Shown: piece by piece, positions 32,558 to 44,416 of the stretch
How positions within the stretch are numbered: position 1 is the stretch's first letter
Layout of the letters: each line of letters starts with the position of its first letter
NCBI GenBank assembly: GCA_963585895.1
Contig: OY757904.1
Coordinates: 9,602,599 to 9,666,598, forward strand
Direction of reading: 5' to 3'
Length of the DNA stretch: 64,000 nucleotides
Origin: Sepioteuthis lessoniana
Lineage: Eukaryota; Mollusca; Cephalopoda; Myopsida; Loliginidae
Notes under the pieces: model-generated
The model's database searches: none
The model's input: the letters and a program-made list of their open reading frames with translations, nothing else
Told to the model about the DNA's origin: nothing
Made by a program: the position numbers and the translations under genes

Positions 32558-33139
32558 TGTAGCACTATGTGGTTGGGCTGCCAAAGCAGACGATTCAATT
32601 GTCTGTTTTGGCGCGAAACCAGACAAAGGATTCTTGGACATGAAATCTCGCCGTATCCGGAAGTGGTACGGGGACGCGAATGAGAGTTGACGACGCGACC
32701 CAGCTGAGGGCAGTTGGCAGCTGGACAGCAGAGAAGCGAGCAGCAGAGAGTTGGCGTAGAAGAACGGACAGGGGCAGTCAACACCGGACACCGGAGCAGA
32801 GAGGCGAGGCAGCATGGGATACCGTCCAGCGACAGTGAGTCAAGATGAGTCTGATTCCAGTAGCATTGTGGAATTTTCGCTAGTAACCCACGCTAGCGAT
32901 AGTCCGCACATGCATATAGTGTTGCAATACCTCTTTTCTGCCCTTGGTTAACCCCAAGCTTGTTCGTGTTTGTTCGATTGTCCTTCTATTTTCTCCGTTC
33001 CCTCGATCGTATTCTTGTGTAGGTAAAGAAATGTGCGTTACCCCCTCGAACCACTAGTTGATCACCGGCCGGCGTAAGAAGTGATATGGTTAGAAGACTG
33101 AGATAACGTGGTGGGGGTGAGGGCGTAACGTTACACTGT
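32554..33139 (+). mobile_element. Solo LTR with 4-bp target duplication
   Basis: CTGT at 32554-32557 and 33136-33139 flanks a 578-bp block that starts TGTAGCAC and ends CGTTACA, the TG...CA ends of an LTR. The block is much more GC-rich than its surroundings, contains overlapping non-coding frames, and has no RT sequence beside it, so the internal part was probably removed by LTR-LTR recombination. Segments are shared with 21638-22277. Orientation and superfamily are not certain. Confidence 0.62.
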
Positions 33140-34620
33140 AACGTCTGAAGTCTGAACTTCAGTTTAAAAGAACATAAAAAGTACGGACTCCAGACAAGAT
33201 CATCTGAATTTCGAGAACGTGAAATCGTATGTTTTTTAAATTCTATTTTGTGTTTGAATTATCGTAATATTGCTCTGCATTCCGGTATTTTTGGCCATAG
33301 AAACATTTAAAAAATTGGTTTATTTTATTTCATAGAAAGGCTATAAATAAATCCCGGTTGGACTTCTATAAATCTGAAAAAGGATTATAAAATTAATCAT
33401 TATATCGCAGCGCAGGATTAGCTTTATCGTCTTTCATATATCATTATTAAACTTTCTTTGAAGGTTAAATGAAGAATATTCACTACTCATAAGCTAACAA
33501 TAAAATACAATAAATAAATGAATAGATAAAACCTAATCTAGTTTTTATTGAGGAAATATACAGACATAGAAATAAAATCTTGAAACGATCAAAAGAAAAA
33601 AACCTTTGACTTGATCTTCAAACCTCTAACCAAATAAAACATAACACTTAAATTTTGTTTTCTACTAAATGTAGTTAATTAATTAATGTGGTAAATTAAG
33701 GTGAAGTATACAGTTTTTTTTATGACTTAAAATTCAATGAAGTAAAACCCTCGAATTCTTCAGTTTTCCTGATCATCATTATTTACAAAATTAATTTCGT
33801 GGACAAGAATCGGCCTTACAAAAGAGAATCAAACAAGACTCCACTTATTTTGTTACAAGATGTCTTTCTTTGTAAAATTTGCCGCAATGTTTTTTGTTCG
33901 TTTTTTGTATAGACGGTGTCTTCTTTCTCAATCAGATCATATTTTATTGTCTACATTACGCTGGGCTGATTATCAGAAAAATATGAGAAAACAGTTACAA
34001 TAATAAAAGGTTGTAAATTATCGTTGAACCGTGAACTGAACTTTCAGATTTGCCATTTACGACCGCTGATGATGTATTGGAATTTAACGCTGTATCTCCA
34101 AAGAAAAATGATTTAATCTCGTTACTTGTGATTAAATCACCGACCTTTGAACAGTTTGTGAGGCAAACACCAAAGATTCTTGGTGCTGTGAACTTGTATT
34201 TTTTCTCTCAAATTAGATATACGAACTGAAAAAACTATTTTACAGGTGGGATGGTGAACTAATAACTCACTTATTTGTTTCAGAAGTTAATAATCATTTT
34301 CGGTAGGTTAACTTTTAAACCCCTCTGATTGCTCTTGCTTATTTTTAGAGTCGTTAAAATGTCATAGAAAATGGTCAGTATTTTTTCTGCTAGAAATTTA
34401 CTTTATACCGTTAACAGGAAGATGCAATTATAGCATTGTAAGCAAATGGTATCAGGTTATCAAAAATAGCCAGCAACCAAAAGAAAGAGACGTTGGCAGA
34501 GTTCAACTTCTCTTCTACAAAATTATACACTTCATCTAGCACTACATGACCAAACTCGCAGAGGCCATCATTTAAACGTCACCCATCCAAAGCCGGGGGT
34601 GGAATGTTCTATTAGCCCGA

Positions 34621-34659
<39 letters not shown>

Positions 34660-35459
34660 AATTTCATGGAGACTCAAACTCGGTTAAGTCGTCATAATAA
34701 ATTTATTTCGGCGGAGAATATTCCTATACTCTCTGTCTCGTCAGATGACTATTTACATGCTTCTCTCGAAGTTGCTGAGTAGCAAATGTGGAGTTACAGT
34801 TCGTATTCAGAAGATAAAATAAAAGAATAAAAATAAAAAATAGAAATAAAAAAATAAACATAAAAATAAGACTAAAAAAGGAAATCAAATTACAAATTAT
34901 TTCATTCATTGGGGTGGACAGAGGGGCTCGTCACGGATTGTGTGATTCTTTTTGCTCTTAGTGGTTGGGGTACGTGAAAACAAACGTTCCCCGTGAACAA
35001 AAGCAAAGATACGAGAAGAAACTTTTCTCGAATAACCAGTATAATGATGTAGTGCCGGTTGTTTCATTTTTCTTGATTCAATGACCCCAGAGACTAAATT
35101 GAAAGAATAAAACAACGAACATTCCTGACGATAAAACAAGTTGTATTTTTTAGTTTTCTATTCTCCATCCGACGATTAAACCTGATTGATATAGCATTCG
35201 CCGCTGACCACCCTACAAGATTTAGTTTAGTTAACATGATGAATAAAAATCAAAGGTCAAGTTTAGCATTACACGTACAGTGTAAATGAAATCCTTCGCA
35301 AAGACCTAATAAGTTAAAAAAAAAAAACTCCCTAAAAAACTTATATGCTAAAAAAATGCCCCGAGGACCCAATTTTTGCCACTGAGAATTTGGTGGTCAT
35401 AGTACTTGATGTCTCTGAGGTATGCTTGGATAGGCAGACAAAAATTCTTTAGATAAATT
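33140..35459. other. Unassigned AT-rich DNA
   Basis: Includes (AT)n at about 34622-34655, an A-rich patch at about 34815-34875, and poly-A near 35318. Frames on either strand show no recognised domain. Confidence 0.5.
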
Positions 35460-36325
35460 ATCGTAAGTTGGTTGATTGGTTTGGTTTTATGGCATATCAA
35501 CCTTTGTAGGTTATTTAACGCCAAATCCATTTTTATGTAAATTATCAGTTCTATTTAAAACAATTCGGATTAGCATGATTAATTGTCAAAAACATTTTTT
35601 CAAACTATTCAGTTATATTTAACAATTCAGTTTAGTGTTAGTACAGTTTCAGTGTCAAAAATAGTTCAATTTAAAACAATTCAGTTTAGCAAAAACACGC
35701 AGTTTAAATGTAAGTACAGTTTAATTGTAAAAAATATTTTTATTTCGAGCTATTCAGTTTAGTCAAGTAATTCTTCTTCAGCTAATTCAGTTTTGTAAAA
35801 GTACAGATTTTGTTTACACACAGTTATATGTTAGAACAGTTCTATGTTAAACAATTTAGTTTAGTGTAAATGCAATTTCAATGCCAAAAAACAGTTGCAG
35901 TTATATGTAACAATTCAGTTAAGTGTAAATACAATTTTAATGTCGAAAAACTGTTCTATTTCAAACAATTCAGTTAAGCACAAGCACGCAGTTCAAATGT
36001 AAGTACGGTTTAATCGTCAAAAACATTTTTATTTTAAACTATTCAGTTTATTCAAACAATTCAGTTTAGCATAAGTATGCCGTTAGTTCTATTTAACCCA
36101 TAGATAGGGCCCTATCAGGTGCTACCACTCCGGGCCAGAGTGGACCTGGGAGCAATGGCAATGAAGGGGTACTCCACATTCCCCAAAGCTCCAGCATTGC
36201 TGGAACTTCACCATCAGATTGTTTAATGTCATATCCAGGACATTCGTTAGGGGGGTCTTACCCCTCTGCAGAGAAGCAGTCGGTGTATTCTACAGCCTCA
36301 GCTGACTGGGCAAATTGTAAGTTAG
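35460..36325 (-). mobile_element. Composite repeat (CR), best complete copy, minus strand
   Basis: The tail is at the left (35466-35535: GGTTTTATGGCATATCAACC and GGTTATTTAACGCCAAATCC). Then comes about 550 bp of degenerate tandem array (35536-36090) built from words such as CAAACAATTCAGTTTAGC, ATGTAAGTACAGTTTAAT and AAACATTTTTATTT. The inverted core follows (36091-36325: GGGCCCTATCAGGTGCTACC, CTCCGGGCCAGAGTGGACC, ACAGCCTCAGCTGACTGGGC). Core length about 230 bp. The element's start, on the minus strand, is near 36325 at the near-palindrome CCCAGTCAGCTG. No open frame and no TSD seen. Confidence 0.78.
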
Positions 36326-36439
36326 TTACATTTATTTGACTTGGTAATTTGATGAATAATTATAATTATTACTCACTGATATCGTCGAGATGGTTAATAT
36401 TAGAGTCACAACGCTTCTTTTGCTGCACCCTAAATGTTT

Positions 36440-36605
36440 TTATTGCCCTAGTGGCTGGAGCGGTAGAATACTCCGAATGCCTTTCTGCAGAGGGGTAAGA
36501 ACCCCCAACTAATGTCCAAGTTATAACACTAAGCAATCTGATGGTGAGGTTCCAGTAATGCCGAGGCTTTCACTTCTAATGCTATCAGGTCCATTTTGGT
36601 CAGTT
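36440..36605 (+). mobile_element. CR core fragment
   Basis: GGTAGAATACTCCGAATGCC, CAGAGGGGTAAGAACCCCC, AATCTGATGGTGAGGTTCC and ATGCTATCAGGTCC appear in core order with internal deletions. Confidence 0.68.
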
Positions 36606-36699
36606 TTTTTTTTTATTATTTCAAGATGAATATCATATGGCCAAAATATATTATTAGGTAAGATTTATCACCAAACGCATTGAACTTTATTATGAAAAC

Positions 36700-36960
36700 A
36701 TATATCGCTCCATGTCGGTGGGAATTATAATATGCAGACTGTATCCTCTGCAAAGGGGTCAATCCCCCCCCCCAAAAAAAACCAAGTGTGTTCTGAGAAT
36801 TCAGTAAATTACATCTGGTGGTAAGGCTCCAGTTCAGGAAGTCTGAGGAGTTTGAAATACCTCTTCCTTGCCATTACTCCCAGGGTGAATTTGACATGGA
36901 GTGAAAGTACTTGTTAGAGTCTCATGTCAAATTCATATGCTTGAAAATTATTTGTATTAG
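36700..36960 (+). mobile_element. CR core copy, diverged
   Basis: GCAGACTGTATCCTCTGC, AAAGGGGTCAATCCCCCCCC, CTGGTGGTAAGGCTCC, TTCCTTGCCATTACTCCC and AGAGTCTCATGTCAAATTC follow core order. It matches the split copy at 9905-10440 more closely than other cores, suggesting a subfamily. A C-run/A-run lies near 36767-36781. Confidence 0.65.
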
Positions 36961-36984
36961 ATAGGAATACTTGATATTATATAA

Positions 36985-39900
36985 CCATGTGCAAAAAAGA
37001 ACACAAAACATTTAAATATAAACGTAAAATATATGCTATTCCCTCGCCTCAATGTATACATTAACCTAAATAGATTATTATTATTATTACTCCTAGCTGT
37101 CCATTGTGTCCGATGATGATACCACGCGAACATATTTCCTCCATTTGACTCGATGCCTGGATGCGTCTTGCCAACCATGGAATTGTTCAAGTCCTTCAGG
37201 TTTATCTTAATGGTGTCTTTGTACCTGAGCTATGGTCAACAGATTCCTCGTGACCCCTCTCACTGTTGAGAGTACAGAATCTACTTTGGCATTTTGTCAT
37301 CCTTAAGTCTGTTCAAGTGGCCAGCCCATCTAAAGTGGCGATGGACAAGTATGTAGTAGATGCTAGGGAGTTCACTTATCTCCAGGATAGTCCTGTTGGA
37401 AACATCCTGCCACCATTTGACATTTATTATCCTGCGCAAATGACGCATCACGTAGACATGGAGACATCCACTTTGAATACCGTTCAGGTTTCCACGCCAT
37501 ACAGGAGGGTTGAGAAAACTGTCACGGTATTTAGTTCTCAAGAAGATGTCTCTGTTAAACCAGACTCGCCTCTTCAGCTGGCCAAAGGCTTTCGAAGCAT
37601 TTTGACATTCGGAGATCAAGCTCTGCATCGAGTCTGTTTTGGTGGGCAACAGTGGAGCCAAGGTATTTGAAGGTATTTACCTGAGCTAGAACCTGACTTT
37701 CTACCAATATATCTTGACCTGTGCCATATGATGTCAGATGGGGTTGCTGCATAACCTCGGTTTTATTCGGGTTTATTTTCAGCCCAAATTACTTTGCAGA
37801 GTCCGTGAATCGTGTGATCATTTCCTGGGGGTCTTGATGGTTGTGCTAGGAAGGCAGTGTCATCTGCATGCGTGAATTCATGCACCAGGATGATTTTCAT
37901 TTTTCTTGCAGATCTAAATTGTATGATATTGAACAATTCTGCCCTTGGTCTTGTCTGTATCCATACTTCTTGGGTGGAGTTAGTGAAAGCATCAGATAAG
38001 GACCATAGTGAGGAAAATTGAGAACAGAGGGGGTGCAAAGACACAACCCTGTTTCACTGCTTTCCCAACCTCAAATGACTCAAGAGTTCTCCCCTTAAGC
38101 TGACCGATGCCCTCATCCTTGTATGTAAGGCAGATACGGGTTTGGTGAAGTGATCAGGGCATCTCAGTCTCTGTAGGATGTTCCATAATGCTTCTCTTTT
38201 CACCATGTCAAAGGCTTTGGTAAAGTTGACAAAGATCATGTAGAGGAGCATGTTCTTTTCAATTCATTTCTCCCGAATTTGTCTCGGGGGAAAAGATCAT
38301 GTCTATTGTTCCCTGGTTTGCGCGAAACCCACACCGTACCTCAGGAAGGAATTTTTCTACCATAATTGATAGTCTGTTGGGCAATATGCGGACAAACACT
38401 TTTCCTGGTATGGATAAAAGTGATTCAGCGGTTGTATACCCCCCCAGATATTTGAAGATTAGAAGAAAATGTAAAAACTTGATAAAAGTGTCATTATTAA
38501 TGGGCAATATAGTATCGTTTGTGTATTGACAATACAATAGAAACCAGGTGGAATAAAGGATTTGGTTCTTAAATCCAAGAAAGTTGGTTTTGGTTTGGTT
38601 TTATGGCACCTCAACTATTGTAGACCCGCCTGTCTCCCTTTTTAAAGATCGTTACTAGTTGAGAATCCCCCCATTCTACTGGAATTTCCAAGTTTTCCCA
38701 GGTATCCCTCACGATGATGCAGAGCCCCTTGGTGAGTGGACTACCGCCTCTCTTTACGAGTTCTGGATGGAGTCCGTATGTATCAGGGGACTTTCTATCG
38801 TGGAGCAAAGAGATGGCCCTATTCACCTCATTTAGGTCCGGGCATATGTTCATCTAGGGCTGGATTGGACTTTGCTCAATGTTGTCAGCAGTATGTTGAT
38901 CCACAGTCGACGTTTCTTTAAGTCGTGTGGCAAAGTGGTCCTTTAGTCTGGTGAGAAGGTCTCTTCTCTGTGAGCAGTGTTTTGTTGTTCAGAGCTAGCA
39001 GTTGGTTTGGGTGGTTCACTCTCGGCCCGAAAACAGCTCTCATGCTCTGATAAAAACTTTTAGGGTCATCTGAGTCTTCGAGACTCTAGAGTTCAGCCGC
39101 TTTCGTCATCCACCATTTATTTTTTGTTTCTCTGCATCTCCGTTGGACGAGTTGACAGCTAGCATAATATCTGGCCCTGGAACTAATGGTGAGCCTGCCG
39201 ATCATGTTGGACCTGTTTAGGTTCCTGTTGTCAATAGGTTCTCCTAATTCCGTTCTGACTCCATCAAACCATTCTTCGTACCTCCTTTTTACTGTGTCGA
39301 GTTTCTCTCTGGATACTTCATAGACAATTGTTTTAAAGGAGTTCCATTTTTCCTCTAAAATAACTGGTAGGACCTAAGTCAATATTTTGTTCAGTGAGGC
39401 TTCTTGGTCCTTCTGGATGCTCTTAATCCAAATCCTACTGGTGTTTAGTTTCCTAGTTGCTCAGTTTGCCTTTCTTCTTCATCCGCCTAACTTGTAGTCT
39501 CGTGGTGGATTTTATTATGATGTGACCAGAACTGCATCATTCTTGAGTCCAAAAAATCTGGCAAATTACACTGGCGCGTGATGTAGCCTATGAGAGACCA
39601 GTGTTTGGATCTTGGATGCATCCAAGAGTTTTTGTGAATTTGCTTGTGTTTGAAACAGGTGTTGGTGATAACCAACTGGTTTTCTGTGCAGATAACTATT
39701 GGTATTGACCTGACTCGTTCCACATTTACTACGAATCTTCGGCTAGGTAGAGTGTGATTGACCAACTCGAGCATTAAAGTCTCCCAGAATGATTATGTTT
39801 TCAGAATTTGGGATAACACAAAGCGTCTGGTCAAGTTGATCATAGGAGATGTTAATATTTGCAGCACTGTTTTTCATAGTCAGGCCATAAGCAGCGATTA

Positions 39901-40075
39901 GAGTACAATATCTAATTTTGGCTAACGGAAGCCTTAAAGTCTTAAGTCTATCACTTACTAGCTTGGGAACCTCCGATATATTTTGCAGAAGGCTATTTCT
40001 GATTGCAAAACCCACACCAGATCCGTTGCTGTCAATTGAACGTTTCCTGCACCAGTTGAAGGTGTAGCCTGTATC
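36985..40075 (-). pseudogene. LINE-X: non-LTR retrotransposon, endonuclease plus RT, minus strand
   Basis: Reading from right to left, an AP-type endonuclease comes first: GFAIRNSLLQNISEVPKLVS and IIILGDFNARVG near 40015-39750, then NTCFKHKQIHKNSWMHPRS near 39660. Next come RT motifs: LNEVNRAISLLHDRKSPDTY near 38830 and LLSIPGKVFVRILPNRLS near 38430. These are followed by LPEVRCGFRANQGTIDMIF near 38330, MIFVNFTKAFDMVKREALW near 38240, and the catalytic box as HADD in EFTHADDTAFLA near 37880. The C-terminal part has VNTFKYLGSTVAHQNRLDAE near 37670 and RHFRWAGHLNRL near 37310. APE endonuclease nicks the target and RT copies the RNA there. Frameshifts, stops and a ~180-bp insertion near 38445-38625 make it non-functional. 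Its 3' end lies near a (TAA)n tract at 37075. Most of the element is present. Confidence 0.88.
38445..38625 (-). mobile_element. Insertion with SINE-C/CR-type 3' tail inside LINE-X
   Basis: The RT frame of LINE-X is interrupted between the GDRRVYNS and SLLSIPGKV segments, which are adjacent in intact elements. The inserted block ends at its left in sequence I cannot assign. On the right it has the inverse of a CR/SINE-C tail (GTTTGGTTTTATGGCACCTC). On the minus strand the tail is followed by (AACCA)n. Confidence 0.55.
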
Positions 40076-40079
40076 GTCT

Positions 40080-40844
40080 TTGATGTTGCCACTATCAGTG
40101 AATCTGAATTCACTCAGAGCAACAATGTCGATTTTGTATTTTTCAGTTTTTTTGGATATTATGGCGCTCCTTCTTTTTGGTCTATTTGAGTTGGGTCAAT
40201 CGAGCATTAAGTTAGGTCTATCGAACACATTCCACAACGACATCCTGCCAAAATTGGTATTTATTTTTGTTGAAGTACATATTTCGCAGTGGAAGGCAGG
40301 CGAATTTTGTTTAGGATACACAATGATTTGTCAGTTGTTTGTGCAACCCTCTCCTCTACCAAGTAGGTGCTTAACTGGGAAGGGCGTTCCTGGACAATAT
40401 CAACATCTCAGTGGTCGCAGTGACTGGTCGCGAGTTATTACGAGGCGTATACATTCGCCCACACAGGTTGTCACACATCTGGCTTTATCAGAATTTGTCC
40501 TACCATTCAATGGTAATATGCTAGATGACGGAACTATGTGCCATTTTGAAGGTCAATTAAAAAAGTTAACCTTTATAAACGGATTCTAACATAATATCTA
40601 TTATTTCAAATATAATGTAATTATGACATATTAAATGAAAATAGAATAAGGATAACGTTTATTGAATATGGATAGATATTCTATTAAAATATATCAATCG
40701 ATTAATTGATAAAATTTTATTTGTATAGCAGTCTAAAATTTAGTACGTCGTTTAGATATATCTACAAATCAATTTTTGGCAAATTTTACTTTTGTTTGTG
40801 TAGTTTCAACGCTGTTGAGTCTGATAATAAATAATCATCATCAT
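40080..40844. other. Region beyond the LINE-X 5' end
   Basis: The adjacent 40080-40200 may still be LINE-X endonuclease sequence in inverse orientation (the AACAATGTCGATTTTGTATT region resembles the conserved start of such endonucleases). From about 40250 to 40844 nothing is recognised. The 169-residue plus-strand frame is in the antisense of the LINE and is not considered real. Confidence 0.4.
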
Positions 40845-42167
40845 CATCATGTCGCACTATCAACACAGGTATCCCTGACTCTTTCTCGCTACGCTTCTAT
40901 ATCATCCATTGCTTCTGGCAGGTCTTCAGGGCTACATCCCGTATCGGCACATAACTGCTGTATGTAGGTTCTAGCTGGTCGTTCTGCCTTTGCTCGTCCA
41001 TGTGAAGGGGTCCACGGGAGTACAACACTTAAGAGTTCGTCCTTACTTCTCCGGCAGTGTCCAACATGTCTGGTTCGACTAACTTTGACAGTTTTCGTGG
41101 CGGGTGGTGAGTGGCCGTACAGCTGCTGCTTTGTGGGCTGCTGCCACCAAGACTTATTCAATATTGCTCGCAGCATTCCGGTGCAGCTGCCGTCAAGCTT
41201 TTTCTCAATAAGTTTAGTTAGCGTCCATGTAGTGCATCGATACAGCAGTATCGGCTCAACTGTTGGTTTCAAGAAACCGCGTTTCATTTTATCGGTCATG
41301 TTTGTCTTCCATATGACCGATAGCCTATCGATAGCTGTCCATGCTTTTGCTAGTTGTGTGTTGATGTCTGTCTCGGTTGATGAGATACTGATTTCTAGGT
41401 AGGTGAACTTGTCTACTAGTTTCAGAGAACTACCGTTTAGTGTGGAGATGTCGCCTGTTTGATTAAAGCACATATATTCCGTCTTGTGTACATTGATATG
41501 GAGGCCTATGCCTGCAGCTACTCATTCCAGACTATGTAGCAGGGTTTCGGCTTGGGCGGGCGCATTTGTCAGAAGCGCTATGTCATCGGTGTAGTCGGCG
41601 TCCGTAACTGTTTGTGCGGGGTACCTTCTACTTCTTTCCTTAGCTGTAAACCATTTTCATTCATTTTATCAATAGCTGTTCTAAGCAAGTAGTCTAGACC
41701 GATGATAAAGAAGTATGGGGTTAAAGAGTCTCCTTGCAGTACATCTGTTACAATGTCGAAGTAGTGTGTGTCTCCATCCAGGGAACGGAATTTTACTTTT
41801 GTGTTTCTATATAGCATCATTATGGCTGCGACCGTTTCTTTGGGCAGGCCGTAGGTAAGTAGTATTTGCTCCATCTTTCCCTTGTGTATGGAGTCAAAGG
41901 CCTTGGTGAAGTCGATAAATAATACTGTTGTCTCTAGGTTTTTGCTCGTACACCTTCAAAAATTCGATAGATAATGAAAATTTGTGACGTCCTGGATCCA
42001 TTCCTTCGAAAGCCATTTTGGTTCTTCCGAAGTATGTCCCCAGTTTTGGGTTCTATGTGGTTGCGTAGAACAGTATTGTATATTTTGGCCGCTGTGGATG
42101 TAAGGGTTATATTTCGGTAGTTCTTGGCTAATCCGAGGTCGCCTTTATTAGGGAAGGGGAGGATGCA
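40845..42167 (-). pseudogene. LINE-Y copy 2: RT and C-terminal region, 5'-truncated, minus strand
   Basis: From the right: GCILPFPNKGDLGLAKNYRN near 42170-42110, NQNGFRRNGSRTSQ near 42010, and FIDFTKAFDSIHKGKMEQIL near 41900. Next are LQGDSLTPYFFIIGLDYLLR near 41740 and a long frame 41473-40889. That frame includes LKLVDKFTYLEISISSTETD, a CTTWTLTKLIEKKLDG segment, QQPTKQQLYGHSPP, TRHVGHCRRSKDEL and RPARTYIQQLCADTGCSPED. The endonuclease is missing because the copy stops at a (TATC)n tract at 42168. It ends at the left in (GAT)n, the LINE-Y 3' tail. One frameshift follows the RT aspartate motif. Among the LINE-Y copies this has the best-preserved C-terminus. Confidence 0.87.
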
Positions 42168-42200
42168 TCCTTTATCTATCTATCTATCTATCTATCTATC
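42168..42200 (+). repeat. (TATC)n microsatellite
   Basis: About 33 bp of (CTAT)n at the exact truncation point of LINE-Y copy 2. Confidence 0.95.
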
Positions 42201-42869
42201 AGATAATAAATAAATGATACATAATATCAGTTTCAGTAAAAATTTTAGAATCCCGATATCTTTGATTAAGATGACAATTAACTTTTTATTTAAAAAATCG
42301 AATTAAAGATCTACTTATTTATGGGCGATCCTGTATTTTGGATAAATGAATTCTTGTGAACAAATTTACCCATAGAATGTAATATTTTTCATCTGATCCA
42401 GACTATATGAATTGTTAATGCACTACCTATTCAAGGGAGAGAACTCACGACCAACTAGATTTACTTTGACCAATGCTTATAATCACTATGTCATTGTCTA
42501 GACAGAATGAGAACAATCTATCCATTTTCAATAAATAATCGAAATTTACACAAGGTTAATGAATATGACAGACCAGGAGTTTAATGACCGGAACCTTTAG
42601 ATAATAACAACCAAGAAGAGGACATTAGTCTGGGTATTTTCAATGAATTGTAGTGATCTATCATCAAAGAGGAGGTTCCCATTTAATGTTACATTTACGT
42701 TATTTTGAATACTGGGTAAAACGAACAGCAAACCTATTTATGTTTTAAGTATGACGTTGATTAGGTGCATATAGGTTATAATTTAGTCGTACAAAAGAGA
42801 AAACAAAAGATAGTATTTATACCTTAGGCGTGCACCTGCTTATATAAGCACTGTGGGTGAAGGGAGTAA
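42201..42869. other. Unassigned DNA
   Basis: Nothing recognised. Confidence 0.45.
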
Positions 42870-43147
42870 ACGAAGAAGAAGAAGAAGAAGAAGAAGAAGA
42901 AGAAGAAGAAGAAGAAGAAGAGGAAAAAAGAAGAAACCAATTTTATATCAAAGGATTATTTTAACTCGCTAATCAGTGAACTGAAAGGGTACAGCAAAAC
43001 GATTCTTACCTTTTTATGATTTCTATTTGGTGAATAATTCATGAGGTACGTATATTCACCTTACTGTTCTTTTATGTTAAGATGACCTTAAATCTGATTA
43101 TCGTTTCTGGGGTGAAGTCAGCCTTGGTCGTCTCCCTCTGGATTAGC

Positions 43148-43231
<84 letters not shown>
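42870..43231 (+). repeat. (GAA)n and (AC)n(AT)n microsatellites
   Basis: (AGA)n at about 42870-42922 and a compound CA/TA tract at about 43148-43231. About 225 bp of ordinary DNA lies between them. Confidence 0.93.
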
Positions 43232-43234
<3 letters not shown>

Positions 43235-43845
43235 AAACTCCACCTTAACTAGATCAGTGTCCAGGTATATTTCAATAAAGCTTAAAATCAAGCTATTACG
43301 TTGTCCATCTTTTATTACAGCTTCTAAACGAAAACTCGTTGAAATTACAGTATTTCCTTATGAGGTGACGATAATTCCTACTTGTATTTTTTTGTTTATC
43401 GGGTTTTCATGAAGGCATTTTACACGGTAGTTTTCTCTTTTGGAATGAATCGCACTAAAGTCATTGACGTAAGAGTAAAAACGATATATGTGCTAGATGT
43501 GTTTTTTTTTTTTTGCTGTCTTTCATCTGTGGTGGACACGTATTCGAATCTGCTTTCGCCAAACTTTCCCTAGACTATGCTGGACAAATGACCGTAATTG
43601 ATCCGGTCTTAGGCGCCTGATTCAAATTTAAGAGGCTGGAATTTCGCCCATTAAGTATTAACTGCGCGTCTCTATTCTGGATCGAAAGGGATTGCGTTTG
43701 TTCTTATACAAAACGTGTACATTTTAAGGAGAAACAAAGGTTTTGGATTTTGTTTAAGTTCCTACACATTCAAATATAGCTGAAGAAATATTTCTGTGGT
43801 TAAAGTGTAAGTTCAGTGGCAGTTCAGATATGCTAAAAAATATGG
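43232..43845. other. Unassigned DNA
   Basis: Nothing recognised apart from a poly-T run near 43502. Confidence 0.45.
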
Positions 43846-43849
43846 AAAT

Positions 43850-44110
43850 TGAATTTGAATTAATCGAAACAGATATGAGCAAAGACAAAAACGGTAATTT
43901 ATTTTAAAATAATTTCATTGCATTAAACATATATTCCAGTGAACTTTTCATTGGTTCAAGCATCTGTGAAACTTCTCTTCTGATATGATTGTATTTCATT
44001 TAATCTTCCACACATCCTCAAATCAATATCATTGACTTGAATTTACAGTTTAGGAAACAAGAAAAAGTTGCACGAAGCAAGGATGTATGGAAAGTGCTTC
44101 AGTTTCGCAA
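43850..44110 (-). pseudogene. Mariner-like transposase C-terminal relic, minus strand
   Basis: On the minus strand, a FLFPKLK-type stretch (degraded) near 44065 is followed by an FEDV segment. Then EEKFHRCLNQ, a stop and KVHWNICL near 43990-43930 resemble the FxxCFxQWKxRWNKCI end of mariner transposases. It shares TTTACAGTTTAGGAAACAAG (plus strand, 44042) with the relic at 58083. Only the 3' part of the element is visible. Confidence 0.6.
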
Positions 44111-44354
44111 TCTTGTGTTTCGCTGATAACATTTCATTGATAAAATATCGATACTTGCTACATAATTAATTTATTTCAATGGGGACAAACTGGTAACTTA
44201 TAAAATAAATCCTTATAAAAATTAATCAAATGTAAATACGGCTTCATTTCAGTTTTATATCTTAATCTTAAAAATACATATTTCGAATATCAAAATAGAA
44301 AATATAAAAAAATAAAATGAAAATTTTCAGTCTTGATATTTTTTTAATTACACC

Positions 44355-44355
<1 letters not shown>

Positions 44356-44392
<37 letters not shown>

Positions 44393-44416
44393 GTGTGTGT
44401 GTGTGTGTGTGTGTGT
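44356..44416 (+). repeat. (TATC)n(TG)n compound microsatellite
   Basis: About 37 bp of (CTAT)n followed by about 23 bp of (GT)n. Confidence 0.95.

Noticed and set aside
32528-32815. Two overlapping minus-strand frames of 81-95 codons
   Set aside because: They fall inside a solo LTR and have no known domain.
40080-40589. 169-codon plus-strand frame
   Set aside because: Partly antisense to LINE-X endonuclease sequence and otherwise unrecognised.
41085-41402. 105-codon plus-strand frame
   Set aside because: Antisense shadow of the LINE-Y C-terminal frame.
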